From NCBI GenBank assembly GCA_946965045.2, contig OX337229.1:4216001-4280000 (forward strand): a DNA stretch of 64,000 nucleotides, written 5' to 3'. The notes below the pieces were generated by a model. That model worked only from the letters and a program-made list of their open reading frames with translations. It was not told the DNA's origin and did not search any database. The translations under genes were made by a program, and so were the position numbers. The DNA is from Epithemia pelagica. Taxonomy: Eukaryota > Bacillariophyta > Bacillariophyceae > Surirellales > Surirellaceae. Positions 19,495-28,567 of the stretch are shown here, in pieces. The stretch's first letter is position 1; every line of letters begins with the position of its first letter.

Positions 19495-21663
19495 TTACCA
19501 CCCAAGTGCCAATTCAAGAATAACGCGTCGAAAAAAGGGAATCGACACAGTAACCGTGGCAGCAGATGCGGTCAATGCCATGGCAATGGCCGCAAAGGGA
19601 AAGGCATCGGGTTCATCGGCAATGGCGGCTGTACCCAAACCATGAGCGGCAGCTCCCATACCCATGCCACGAGCGACGGGGTTGCGAATGCCCAGAGCAT
19701 TGAAAATGGCGGCTCCAAAATTAGCCCCAATCAAGCCGGTGACCACAACCATGGACACGGCCATACTCACATTGGCGCCCAAGATGCGGGCAATCGCCAT
19801 GGCCAGAGGGGAGGTAATGTTTCGAGATAACAATGCCAATCGTAAAGTTGGGTCACCAATTTCCAACCATCGAACCAAGGCCGCAGTGCCAAATACACCA
19901 CCCACGGTCGAAGTTGCAATGGCAGCCCCTACTTCGCCAATATTGTCGCGCATCAACTTACGTCGTTCATACATGGAAACGGCCAAAGACACCACAGCCG
20001 GTCCCAAACAATACAAGAGTACCTGTCCCGCTCCAACAGCAAACGGCAGAGGAGAGAGTGTTGAGGTCGATCCAGATCGGTACAATCTCAAGACAGACTG
20101 AAAGGAGGACATGCCTGTCAAGAGACAAAAGGTTGCCAAAGTCGTCCATGTGATGGCCGTACAGGTCAAGAGGGGATGGATCCATTTGGTAATTTGTTTA
20201 GGCAATCGAGTTCCATAAACAAAGGAACTCAGCGTGGTACACAAGAAGAAGAGTGTTGTAGTTGCGGGTGTCACGAAGGACCATTGTAACCAGGAGGACA
20301 GCGTGGCTGTGGATCCAAAAATGGTACTCAGGGATACCAGGATATAAAACACTTGGTTCGAAAAAGGACCCCTTTGGGTTACCAGAGAGGTTGTCGCGTT
20401 GGTTGTAGTAGTGACAATCGCCGATGATTCGGCTGCCGTCGCGTTGACTGTTGATGGTTGGGTTGCATCAGCATCAGATTCTACCTCTGCAGTTGCCTCG
20501 AGCAATTCCGTCTCTGTTTCGTTATCATCCGCGACTTTGTTGGTCGCATCGTCTGGTGGCAACGTTTCGTCGAGGTCGGTTTTCGTTTCGTTGTCATTGC
20601 CTTCTTCTTCTTCTTCTTCCCCCTCCTCCTTAGCTTCTTCAATTTCGGCGTCAATCACAGAGGGGGTTGTTGATGAGGAGGAAACCGATTCTACGACCGT
20701 CGCATTCGCACTATCGCTTTTGCGGCCAGATGAATCCAACAGTGTCCCAACTTGTCGGACACAGACCACTGAGAGTGCCGTCGACAGTAGGGTAAAGAAA
20801 AATCCACCCACAACAACTGTCCCCACCTTGATCCATTCCAACAGCGACCCTCCTCCACCCCCTCCGCCAGAAGCCAACGGCAGGGTGACCAAGGAGGGGA
20901 CGAAAAAGACTGGCAACCATTTGGCCAACAGGGCCGCACCGGGTTGCAATGAGGCAAAAACTTGGCTAGCCGTTTCTGGTTGCACTAGCAACAAGTACAG
21001 AAACAAGGCTCCACATCCTGCTAAACTGCTGGGAAAGGTGAATTGTAAAATGGTAAACAATCGCTTAAAGACATAATCCAAAGCAAACAAGAGCAAAGCT
21101 GAAACGATTGGAAATTTCGTTACTCGATGTAGTAACGACGAGGAGGATGACGACGATGATGAAACCAACGACGAAGAGGATAGCTGAAGCACTGAAGTTG
21201 ATTGAGATTTCGTTCTCGATGCCAAGACACGGGATCCGGCCGCCGACGACCGCAACCATGGCCGCATGGCCAAAAGTCGACTGGGAATCATCCTTGTAGC
21301 AATCGTATTCGCGACATGGCATGATGATGGCGGTGCGAGTCGTCTTTGATCTTGCCTTCGCCCTTGTTCAATGTATGGTTGTTTTGCGTTTCTGGAAAAC
21401 AAGGAAGTGCGCCCTATTTCATCATCGGATGGTACTTTTGGTTGTACTCGTTTCTGGCCTTGTTGCAAAGGCTGTTGGTGGTACGGGTGTCGTTGCGAAT
21501 GAATTGTTGTCCTGGTAGGAGCAAAGGCCATCGAGACGCATGATGGCGAAGAAGAGGATGATATCAGGGCGGTGATTGTCACCACCACTAGGCACACTAG
21601 AAACAAACCCTCGACTCTCTTCCCATACAAACAACCATGCTCCCTCTTACTGCTCTGGACCAT
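19495..21663 (-). CDS. Plastid glycolate/glycerate translocator-like LrgAB protein (PLGG1 family)
   Basis: 722 residues. PLGG1 in plants exchanges glycolate and glycerate across the plastid inner envelope during photorespiration. The N-terminus has a hydrophobic signal segment (LFLVCLVVVTITALISSS) followed by VSMA|FAPTRTT, a classic diatom ASAFAP plastid cleavage site, then a Ser/Arg/Gln-rich transit region. Residues about 180-300 are an LrgA-like multi-helix domain. A long acidic linker (about 325-420, many Glu/Asp/Thr) joins it to an LrgB domain (about 430-722) with the family-typical GVFGTAALVRWLEIGD, then SRNITSPLAMAIA, and GAAAHGLGTAA. LrgA and LrgB fused in one chain is the plant PLGG1 arrangement. 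Transport substrate is inferred from homology. Confidence 0.88.
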   Translation of the reverse strand: MVQSSKREHGCLYGKRVEGLFLVCLVVVTITALISSSSSPSCVSMAFAPTRTTIHSQRHPYHQQPLQQGQKRVQPKVPSDDEIGRTSLFSRNAKQPYIEQGRRQDQRRLAPPSSCHVANTIATRMIPSRLLAMRPWLRSSAAGSRVLASRTKSQSTSVLQLSSSSLVSSSSSSSSSLLHRVTKFPIVSALLLFALDYVFKRLFTILQFTFPSSLAGCGALFLYLLLVQPETASQVFASLQPGAALLAKWLPVFFVPSLVTLPLASGGGGGGGSLLEWIKVGTVVVGGFFFTLLSTALSVVCVRQVGTLLDSSGRKSDSANATVVESVSSSSTTPSVIDAEIEEAKEEGEEEEEEGNDNETKTDLDETLPPDDATNKVADDNETETELLEATAEVESDADATQPSTVNATAAESSAIVTTTTNATTSLVTQRGPFSNQVFYILVSLSTIFGSTATLSSWLQWSFVTPATTTLFFLCTTLSSFVYGTRLPKQITKWIHPLLTCTAITWTTLATFCLLTGMSSFQSVLRLYRSGSTSTLSPLPFAVGAGQVLLYCLGPAVVSLAVSMYERRKLMRDNIGEVGAAIATSTVGGVFGTAALVRWLEIGDPTLRLALLSRNITSPLAMAIARILGANVSMAVSMVVVTGLIGANFGAAIFNALGIRNPVARGMGMGAAAHGLGTAAIADEPDAFPFAAIAMALTASAATVTVSIPFFRRVILELALGW

Positions 21664-22180
21664 CCTTCTTGTCTAGCAGGTGATTGATCGCTCCGTGGTC
21701 GGGAAGTGTTCGATCACACTTGGCTATAATATTTTCGCTTCTTCCTCGCTGCTGATGGACCGTAACACTTGCAATGTGTTGGGCCATGGAAAAGAGGTTG
21801 ATGTCAAGAGACGTGCGTTGATCAAAAAGATAGGCACCCCGAAAATTCTCTAAGGGGAAAGGAAAAGGGGCGTACTTCCGGATTCCATATCTTCCCCCTG
21901 CCCCCGAATGCGAGATAAGGATGCAGATTGCCACGAAGTTCTGTACGTATTCTCCATATCAGTGTACAGACTTTTATTCGGGCTTTTCTTGGAGCATCCA
22001 AACGCGAATCCGGAACAACGATCCAGCTTCCGGATCACCTGTTTCCGAGATGCGCACCCCCAACTCCCACCCCCTTCTAATGTCGACGATTGACGATGGA
22101 GAGGCACTATCCAGTGTCATAATTCGAGTCAGTGAGATCTCTCGGTCTCGGCCCTGCATAAGTTCAAACCCTAAATCACC
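21664..22180. other. Divergent promoter region
   Basis: 517 bp between the minus-strand PLGG1-like gene and a plus-strand gene. Both 5' ends face it, so it probably carries both promoters. No defined element could be identified. Confidence 0.45.
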
Positions 22181-23098
22181 ATGGCGAAACACGGTGGAAA
22201 CTTTTGGAAGATATTGTTGTGCGCCTTTGGCGTTAGCGCTATGGTTGTCATGTACAATTCTTGGGCCCATTCGAAGCGACGAGATGCCATGGAAAAGGCG
22301 GAGGCATACCATTTCTTTTCCGAAATGAACAAAGGACACGAGTCCGCAGCTGTTGCCCCCGCGGACTCCAAGTTGGAGGGTTGGGAAGCTCTGGTTGGTT
22401 TCTGGCAGGGGACACTGGCAGATGAACTTCGCCTCATTTATCGCGTAACTTCGAAGCCCGGTCAAGTCTACTTGTATAGCTTGGACCAGCTGGGCTACAT
22501 GGTGGGAGCCTCTTCAACCTTTTATGATTCCCAACAGGGAGATCTTGCTTTCTGGTTCTCCTCTATTGACGGGGTCCACCGTGCCAAGCTCGATTCTAGC
22601 GGCAACCGCATTGAAGGAGTTTTTATGCAAGACAACAGCAAGTTACCCCTCGAAATGGTTCGGTTCGTGCCTACCAAAGAGCACACGGTTCCTCGAGAAT
22701 ATGAATTTGTTCTGAACAAAATCATGAGTGGCGATGTTGAAAAGCTTGTCAGCATGGAGGGTTACTGGCACGGTTACCTTGATGATAGTTTTGATGAGGA
22801 TGAGGAGGAACCGCCTGAGCTTGTGATCATGGAAATGGAAAAGATCACTGAAACCCTCGTGGAACCCAAACTTTTCTTGCCCGATGAGACCCCCTTGCCC
22901 ATTTGTCTTCGCAGCGTTGTGGTAGAAGGAGCCGCTGTCAAAATTGTCTTGGATGACAACCACAACAATGCCATTTTTAAGGGCCTTCTCGACGAAGAAC
23001 AAACCCACATTTCAGGTACTGTCCAATACGATGATGTGGATTTCACCCCTGCGTTGACGTTGGTCAAGTCCAAGAATCGCCCCTACAAGAACCAGTAA
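22181..23098 (+). CDS. Membrane-anchored protein with two beta-rich repeats
   Basis: 305 residues from ATG 22181 (context ATCACCATGG). A single N-terminal hydrophobic helix (ILLCAFGVSAMVVMY) acts as signal anchor. Two related units follow. Unit 1 (about 70-165) starts GFWQGTL and runs through IYRVTSKPGQVYLYSLDQ, DLAFWFSSI and IEGVFMQ to LPLEMVRF. Unit 2 (about 192-298) starts GYWHGYL and runs through the KLFLPDETPLPI, VKIVLDD, AIFKGLL and ISGTVQYDD segments. This pattern (GxWxGxL ... SxDQ ... GxxxQ ... LPLxxxR) matches a lipocalin-like beta domain found in bacterial secreted hydrolases and beta-lactamase-like proteins. Function is unknown; a lumenal or extracellular binding role is my guess. 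Confidence 0.68.
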   Translation: MAKHGGNFWKILLCAFGVSAMVVMYNSWAHSKRRDAMEKAEAYHFFSEMNKGHESAAVAPADSKLEGWEALVGFWQGTLADELRLIYRVTSKPGQVYLYSLDQLGYMVGASSTFYDSQQGDLAFWFSSIDGVHRAKLDSSGNRIEGVFMQDNSKLPLEMVRFVPTKEHTVPREYEFVLNKIMSGDVEKLVSMEGYWHGYLDDSFDEDEEEPPELVIMEMEKITETLVEPKLFLPDETPLPICLRSVVVEGAAVKIVLDDNHNNAIFKGLLDEEQTHISGTVQYDDVDFTPALTLVKSKNRPYKNQ

Positions 23099-23566
23099 GC
23101 AAGTAAAATATTCTCTTAGTAGTATTGCAATTGTTGTTACGTTTTGGAATGTACGAGGAGAGAGAAACTTCGTTTAGGCACGCGCTACAGAACAGAAGAT
23201 ATCATTTGCTACTCAAGTATTGTGATTGCCTAGTCATGACAGGATGTTGATTGATGGTTTCATTGTTTAACAGGATTCTCATGACTTGATACCCAGGATT
23301 TGCGCAAGGCAACAACAACTATGGTATAGGAGTGTAACTATTATCTATGGCGGTGAGATGTAGGAGTAAGTAGGAGTAGAGCAGATAGCGCGAAATGACG
23401 ACCTAAACGCGAACAAGGGAGCACGTTGAAAATTGATTTGTGCTGCCAATGGCGACGGCGACAATGGCCTGAACTGTTGCGGTTGAGAAACAATGTGTTG
23501 AACGGTTCATAAGACAAGTTGTTCGAGGTGGCTGTCGACACTATCGTCCGACATACATCCCGCCTC
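23099..23566. other. Intergenic region
   Basis: About 470 bp between two plus-strand genes. No gene or repeat recognised; a minus-strand ORF crossing it (23341-23748) is antisense to the next gene and unsupported. Confidence 0.45.
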
Positions 23567-24631
23567 ATGAATTCGAGCACATTACAAGGACGACAGAAAC
23601 AGGCTATTGTCGATCCACGAACAACAACATCGTCGTCGACTTTGTCCTTGGACGCATCTGTGGCCATTGTGGGAGCTGGATTTGCAGGTTTGGCCTTAGC
23701 CAATGTACTGAAACGAGAAGGTAACTCCTGTACTTTATTTGAATCCAAGACCGATCCGGTTCCTCGAACGGTGGGTCAAATCCAGTTACCCTTTGCACGA
23801 CAGTTGCTTGAACACTTGAATCTTTGTCATGGAGACACTAGGACCATTCCATTGCGCTCCCTAGACCAGTGCAACGAGAAGGGCTCATTCAATCAAGACG
23901 TCTACGAACAACACCTGTTTTTGCAACTCCTGCGAAACCAAGTTTCCATTGAGTATGGCTTTAGCGTGACGGACTTTGACGTGGTGATGGTGAATGAGAA
24001 TGGCCAGGCTCTGGCAAAGAATGGTGCAGCGGGTGTTAAACAGTCGGATCTGAGTTTACGCTCTTGGTTTTGCTTGCGAAACCGTGAAACTGGTCAGGAA
24101 TGGGGTCCCTTTCATACGTTAGTGGTTGCCGATGGATTATTGGGATCCTTTTCCACCGAACTCATTCGAGCTTGGACTCAACGCTTGAAGAACAATCTCA
24201 ATCTCAACACTATGAACCCATGGTTGCAGATTCAAACTGCGCTTATTGGTGATGCTCGATGGGCTCACCAACATGTTGGGTTTTGGGACTTCGGGCAACG
24301 GCGTCGACGTTTTGGAGGCAATGTAGCCTTGAGAGATGCCATGGAAGTGGCTACACTCCTTGCACAAGGCGCGTCTACAACAACGGGTGCTGTCACATGC
24401 TCTTCACAGCCGAGTGGAAGCACGTATGGCCAACAGCAGGAAAAGAAGCTCACTAGTCGTATTGGGTCGTTGTCGTTAGAAAAGTGGAACCATGTGATGG
24501 GCAAGTTTCATCCTCAATTCGTGGCGACTCAAATCCTCCAACGACGCCATCGACAACGACAATGGACCATCGGCCTAGTGTTGATCGTATTGGCTGTGTT
24601 GCTAGGAGGAAAAGCTCGCTCTCATTTTTAG
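23567..24631 (+). CDS. FAD-dependent monooxygenase-like protein, tail-anchored
   Basis: 354 residues from ATG 23567, the first in-frame ATG. A Rossmann FAD-binding start is clear (VAIVGAGFAGLALANVL, residues about 32-48, ending with acidic E at FES). A second motif, LIGDARWA ... GGNVALRDAMEVATLL (about 225-265), corresponds to the GD/flavin-contact motif of UbiH/PHBH-type hydroxylases. The chain is shorter than the usual 380-450 residues and the substrate region is abbreviated. A C-terminal hydrophobic helix (TIGLVLIVLAVLLGG) followed by a short basic tail suggests tail anchoring. The substrate cannot be told from sequence. An N-terminal exon upstream cannot be ruled out. Confidence 0.72.
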   Translation: MNSSTLQGRQKQAIVDPRTTTSSSTLSLDASVAIVGAGFAGLALANVLKREGNSCTLFESKTDPVPRTVGQIQLPFARQLLEHLNLCHGDTRTIPLRSLDQCNEKGSFNQDVYEQHLFLQLLRNQVSIEYGFSVTDFDVVMVNENGQALAKNGAAGVKQSDLSLRSWFCLRNRETGQEWGPFHTLVVADGLLGSFSTELIRAWTQRLKNNLNLNTMNPWLQIQTALIGDARWAHQHVGFWDFGQRRRRFGGNVALRDAMEVATLLAQGASTTTGAVTCSSQPSGSTYGQQQEKKLTSRIGSLSLEKWNHVMGKFHPQFVATQILQRRHRQRQWTIGLVLIVLAVLLGGKARSHF

Positions 24632-24885
24632 CTTTGTACAACTTTTTGTCTGCGTTCATGACCACAAGCGGTTGCTGGTTCCTTCAGTTTCTGTACAGGA
24701 TGGCTTTGTGGTGGTCTGTACTAAGGTCATTTCCTGGTGGCACTTTTGTTCGTACATTCTCATCATGATCAAGCCCTCTAGCTCTCGAGGCAACCGATAC
24801 CGATAGCTTACCTATTGCTATGATTGCTATGTATGGGGACAGGATTCTGGAGAACTTTGTGTCACTACCGAGCGGCCCAATATTT
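24632..24885. other. Intergenic spacer before element D
   Basis: 254 bp of 3' flank of the monooxygenase gene; nothing recognised. Confidence 0.45.
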
Positions 24886-25059
24886 CAATCCGCCTGCCCT
24901 CGGCGAATTGCTTGCTAACGCTGCAGTCCTTTGGTAGCTTTAGGGAAAGACTCCGCTGGTTGGTTGTGGCTTCTGATGACTAGGAGTCATCGGGAGCCTG
25001 CCAACAGCGGAAACGCTGAGGAGTAGATCATCGGGATCTAACCCTCTAGCGTCTGCACC
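24886..25059 (-). repeat. Element D split direct repeat Y, outer copy (B2)
   Basis: 174 bp, identical by eye to 25216-25389. Begins CAATCCGCCTGCCC on the plus strand and ends GTCTGCACC. Confidence 0.9.
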
Positions 25060-25075
25060 GGGAGGGAGTGGTGGG

Positions 25076-25215
25076 ACCAACAGCAAACTTGATAGAGATT
25101 GCGTTGCTCCAAAAACTCTGAGCTCCATGGCTGCTGTTGGCAGACTCCTAGACATAGCTAGTGTGATCTAGCTAGACTACGTGTAGCTACCTGAGTGTCC
25201 TGTCGCTGACGCACA
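25076..25215 (-). repeat. Element D split direct repeat X, inner copy (A2)
   Basis: 140 bp, identical by eye to 33945-34084; abuts repeat Y directly at 25215/25216. Separated from the outer Y copy by 16 bp of GGGAGGGAGTGGTGGG. Confidence 0.9.
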
Positions 25216-25389
25216 CAATCCGCCTGCCCTCGGCGAATTGCTTGCTAACGCTGCAGTCCTTTGGTAGCTTTAGGGAAAGACTCCGCTGGTTGGTTGTGGC
25301 TTCTGATGACTAGGAGTCATCGGGAGCCTGCCAACAGCGGAAACGCTGAGGAGTAGATCATCGGGATCTAACCCTCTAGCGTCTGCACC
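25216..25389 (-). repeat. Element D split direct repeat Y, inner copy (B1)
   Basis: 174 bp, identical by eye to 24886-25059, joined to X without a gap. The plus-strand ORF at 25507 begins 118 bp beyond it. Confidence 0.9.
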
Positions 25390-25506
25390 ACATGTCTTTG
25401 CCTTGACTAGCCACCACAGCTGACTGCGGAGTGTGAGGGAGTAGCCGATAGGACAATTGGAGGGCGTAGGACATGGGCACAAAGATACGGTTGCGGAAGA
25501 GGTGAG

Positions 25507-26511
25507 ATGAGTTCTGCAGCTCGGAGAACAGAAGAAAGCGAAACGACGGCTGAACAACTGGATCGTTTAAAAACAGTTGTCGAGGCACAACGCAAAGAAT
25601 TGCACGGCGCTTTAGGAGGAGTGGATATCGCGCAAACAGAGCTGGATAAGACTCGCGTGTTGCACGCCCAAGAGCGTCAACATTTGGAAGACGTGCATGG
25701 CGGAATACTTGCATCCAAAGAGGCGTCGGTGATTCAGACGCAGAAAAACGTGCGAGAGTTGGTGGGCGACCATCAAGCGGAGATCGATCGACTAGTGACC
25801 CGTGTGTGTGAGACTTTTGCGGAGGAGGGAGGAGACGGGGAAGACTTCGTGGAAATGGTGTTTCGACGAGCATCTCCAAGCAACAAGAAGGTCGTGGTGG
25901 CTCTGGAGCTGTTGTTTCCGCACCCGGAAGACCAAGAAGTCGTTTTCCACCAGATTTGTGGATTGGCCTTGGCTGGCGGACGGGAAAGGCCTTCTGCAGA
26001 GGAGGTTGTGGAACAAAAAGTGGCCGTTGTTCGTGAGTTGTTCGCGCAGAACTCTGCCCGCCGTGGATTGCCTGTGCCAGTTCCCGGAGGGAGAGCCGCG
26101 ACGGCTGCCGCAGCAGCCGACCGAAAAGATAAGAAACGCGAGGCGGGTAAAAAGAGGTCCGAAGGGAAAGGAGCTGGTGAAGCGTTTTCGAAGCGCGAGA
26201 AGCGTTCTTTGGAAGAGTGGTTGGGCCAACCGGGTTTCAGTACCCTACCCAAGAAGCAGCGCAAGGGCAGTACCCCTGTGAAGAGGGGCGCGAGTGTGTC
26301 GCCCAAGGAGAAAGGCCTGGGGTCGATCAAGGAAACTCTCACAAGGGAGAAATCGATTAAGGAAACTCCTACGAGGGAGAATACGGCGACTAGGGAAAAC
26401 ACGGCGACCGAGGACGAGCCGTTGTCGTGGAAGAAACATTTACCGGAAGTGGTTGTCCTGTCTGGCGATTCGTCGGGACGCGCGTCGAAGTTGGAATCAG
26501 ACAGTGAATGA
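25507..26511 (+). CDS. Element D antisense ORF 1: coiled-coil basic protein
   Basis: 334 residues from ATG 25507, on the strand opposite to the recombinase and gag. Residues about 15-110 are a strong coiled coil (LDRLKTVVEAQRKELHGAL and following heptads). A folded acidic segment (about 115-185) is followed by a Lys/Arg-rich stretch with nuclear-localisation character (DRKDKKREAGKKR, about 203-215) and a short tandem repeat (SIKET.TRE / TATRENTATEDE). No enzyme motif is visible and I recognise no family. The TGA overlaps the next ATG (ATGA, 26508-26511), which points to coupled translation of the pair. Confidence 0.68.
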   Translation: MSSAARRTEESETTAEQLDRLKTVVEAQRKELHGALGGVDIAQTELDKTRVLHAQERQHLEDVHGGILASKEASVIQTQKNVRELVGDHQAEIDRLVTRVCETFAEEGGDGEDFVEMVFRRASPSNKKVVVALELLFPHPEDQEVVFHQICGLALAGGRERPSAEEVVEQKVAVVRELFAQNSARRGLPVPVPGGRAATAAAAADRKDKKREAGKKRSEGKGAGEAFSKREKRSLEEWLGQPGFSTLPKKQRKGSTPVKRGASVSPKEKGLGSIKETLTREKSIKETPTRENTATRENTATEDEPLSWKKHLPEVVVLSGDSSGRASKLESDSE

Positions 26512-27086
26512 AGATGGAGGAGATGGCCGAGTTGATTGACGAGCTGGATCAGATGGCGGATAGGCAGGCTCAAATGGCCGAGATCATGGGAGAGTTGGGA
26601 CGGATGGCCGAGAGGCAAGTGGAGATCTCTAGACGATTGCTTGAATTGAAGGAATTGGCGGAGAGGAGAGTGCAGCAGGCGATTAATATGGTGGCGGCAG
26701 CGAACGCAGCTGTGGCAGACGGAGGAGGAGGGGGGGAATGGGAGCCCGATGGAGTAGGAATGCGAGAGGGCACACCACGGGGCCGAGAGGAAGGGTCGAC
26801 GGCCCGTGGAGGAAGATGGGGATGGCGAGTGGCAAGCAAAGGGGTGGGTGGACCGAGTCCCCGTGGACGTACGAGTCCACGAGCACAAGGTGGATTTCGG
26901 GGTCGGCGGGCGAGCCGCGGATCGGAGGAGCGTTTCAAAGTTGGGGAGCGGGTTCGGATTCGAAACCCAAACGATCCCGCTGACCCAACTGGGCGGGTGG
27001 TGAAGGTAACAGACGCACGTATCCACGTGGAGACCGACAATGGCGTGCGTTATTCTCGAGCGGACAAGAACATAGCGAGGATTTAA
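26508..27086 (+). CDS. Element D antisense ORF 2: coiled coil plus SH3/KOW-like protein
   Basis: 192 residues from ATG 26508, overlapping the previous stop by 4 nt. An N-terminal coiled coil (about 1-60) contains ELGRMAERQVEISRRLLEL, which matches ELAELSVRQQEIVRRLKDL of copia A ORF1 at most key positions (RQ.EI.RRL). A Gly/Arg/Pro-rich linker follows (about 70-140). The C-terminal about 55 residues (FKVGERVRIRNPND ... GRVVKV ... HVETDNGVRYSRADKNIARI) align with the copia A domain at VG, NP, G.V.KV, TD.G, R and N. It ends 68 bp before the convergent recombinase stop. The function is unknown. The shared architecture is seen directly; common descent is inferred. Confidence 0.75.
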   Translation: MKMEEMAELIDELDQMADRQAQMAEIMGELGRMAERQVEISRRLLELKELAERRVQQAINMVAAANAAVADGGGGGEWEPDGVGMREGTPRGREEGSTARGGRWGWRVASKGVGGPSPRGRTSPRAQGGFRGRRASRGSEERFKVGERVRIRNPNDPADPTGRVVKVTDARIHVETDNGVRYSRADKNIARI

Positions 27087-27154
27087 GGTTGGAGCGGACG
27101 AAATAGTGATACCATAACAGAATAGTGAGATACATTTGATGTGAATAGTGGTAG

Positions 27155-28567
27155 TTAAATATTTAGGACGCCCGCAATGGCCGCTTGACTATGAGGACCA
27201 ATTGCTTTCGAGCAGTCACGGAGGTAGTGTTTGATCGAGTCTTCTTGCCACCGGAGTCGGAAGGCAATTTGGGGGAGGGGAACTTGAACGTTCCACAACG
27301 CTACAGCGGCTGTGACGCGTGTAGAATGGGCGACAAGCAAGTGGGCGTGACGCCGGTGGTAATTATGAGGGTTTGGGTACGCCTCCAGGCAAGCTTGACG
27401 GAGGGCTTTGATGATATCGGCCGACCGAAGGTAGGCTATTTTCCCCGGTTTGACCTGATAGGAGGCGAGGGGCAGGTGGGCTCCGACTTGGAGGGAGAGG
27501 GAGCGGCGGGCAATTGAACAGGATGCGAGCACGGGACAGAGATATGAGTGGCCGGAACGACGGAAGATGCGTTTCGTGAAATTATGAGCGCTTTTGTCAT
27601 GCCGAAAGCGGATCTGGACTGCCGAGACGGTGTGTTCGTGTTTGGGGAGGGAAGCAAGTGGAAGCATGTCGTTTGCTTGAGTCAAGAAGACGAAGTCACT
27701 GGAGACAAAGGCAATAGGTTGATCGTTCCAGGATGGATCATTGGGACAATTGGGAACGGCCGCGAAGACAAACTTTGAGCCAGAGGTTTGGGCAAATTCA
27801 CTGGCACGGGAGCCGGTGAAGAGGCCAAGCCGGACCCAGTCGAAGAGAGTTGCGTCAAGTGACGAAGGAGGGGCCCCGACTGCACGGTAATAGAGCACGC
27901 TAAGGATGGCATCGGTGATGGGTTCCTTACGATCGCGTGGACGTTGCCAGCGACGATGAAATTGTAATGAGTCGGATAGCAGTGGGTGTAGCAGGGTTGA
28001 GTTGGTTGGGTTGGAGATGTTAACAGGGCGGTTGAGGGCAACCTGAAGGGCGGAATGGGCAGCAGTTACGTAAGATTGAATGGTATCTGCCGCTAGGTCG
28101 GACCTCCTGTAGTAGTTCTCGCCGTTTGTGACGTGATGTAGGTAAAGGTGGAGGATGTGTATGCATTCGTTATCGGTCAGGCGAGATAAAAGTTCGGGGG
28201 TGAGGTGATTGCGAGCGGACCATCGGGAAAAGTGAGCGCCTCGAGAGTCCAAAGTTCGATCATTCTTGTTCCTAGTTCGTCCTCGGTCCTGTTGAATTTG
28301 AAGCTTGTTAATATCACTGATAGCAACCTGGAGGGCACGCGGTAGGCGGTGGATGGGTCCAGCACTGGCTTGGACTGCTCGATAACGGAGGCCCAAGTGG
28401 GCGCAAGGGACGGGCGGGACAACAGGTCGGCATTGTGATTGAGCTCGCCCGCAATATGCGAGGCCTGTAATTGAACGGGAATAGGGGCAGATGTGAGCAT
28501 GGCTTGAAAAAGACGAGCAAGACGACGAATTGCGGGCCGCTTGGCACGGGCGGCATGGGAGAGCCAC
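27155..28567 (-). CDS. Element D tyrosine recombinase
   Basis: Open frame of 470 codons; recombinase homology begins at about residue 90, so translation may start by frameshift or re-initiation from the overlapping RNase H frame rather than at the Met at 28567. Catalytic residues are in place: Arg254 in LFTGSRASEF, His414 and Arg417 in AHSTRVTAAV, Trp in LRWQEDS, and Tyr448 in SIKHYLRD. It would integrate a circular DNA copy of the element. The SAM-like core-binding region (about 120-200) is also present. Nothing in the frame suggests damage. Confidence 0.88.
   Translation of the reverse strand: MALPCRPCQAARNSSSCSSFSSHAHICPYSRSITGLAYCGRAQSQCRPVVPPVPCAHLGLRYRAVQASAGPIHRLPRALQVAISDINKLQIQQDRGRTRNKNDRTLDSRGAHFSRWSARNHLTPELLSRLTDNECIHILHLYLHHVTNGENYYRRSDLAADTIQSYVTAAHSALQVALNRPVNISNPTNSTLLHPLLSDSLQFHRRWQRPRDRKEPITDAILSVLYYRAVGAPPSSLDATLFDWVRLGLFTGSRASEFAQTSGSKFVFAAVPNCPNDPSWNDQPIAFVSSDFVFLTQANDMLPLASLPKHEHTVSAVQIRFRHDKSAHNFTKRIFRRSGHSYLCPVLASCSIARRSLSLQVGAHLPLASYQVKPGKIAYLRSADIIKALRQACLEAYPNPHNYHRRHAHLLVAHSTRVTAAVALWNVQVPLPQIAFRLRWQEDSIKHYLRDCSKAIGPHSQAAIAGVLNI

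Noticed and set aside
20399-21076. 225-codon plus-strand ORF inside the PLGG1-like gene
   Set aside because: Antisense to the linker and LrgA region of a clearly conserved protein.
25773-27026. 417-codon minus-strand ORF in element D
   Set aside because: It mirrors the plus-strand ORFs; composition (Pro/Ser/Leu runs) is what GC-rich antisense frames give, and the plus-strand proteins have recognisable architecture.
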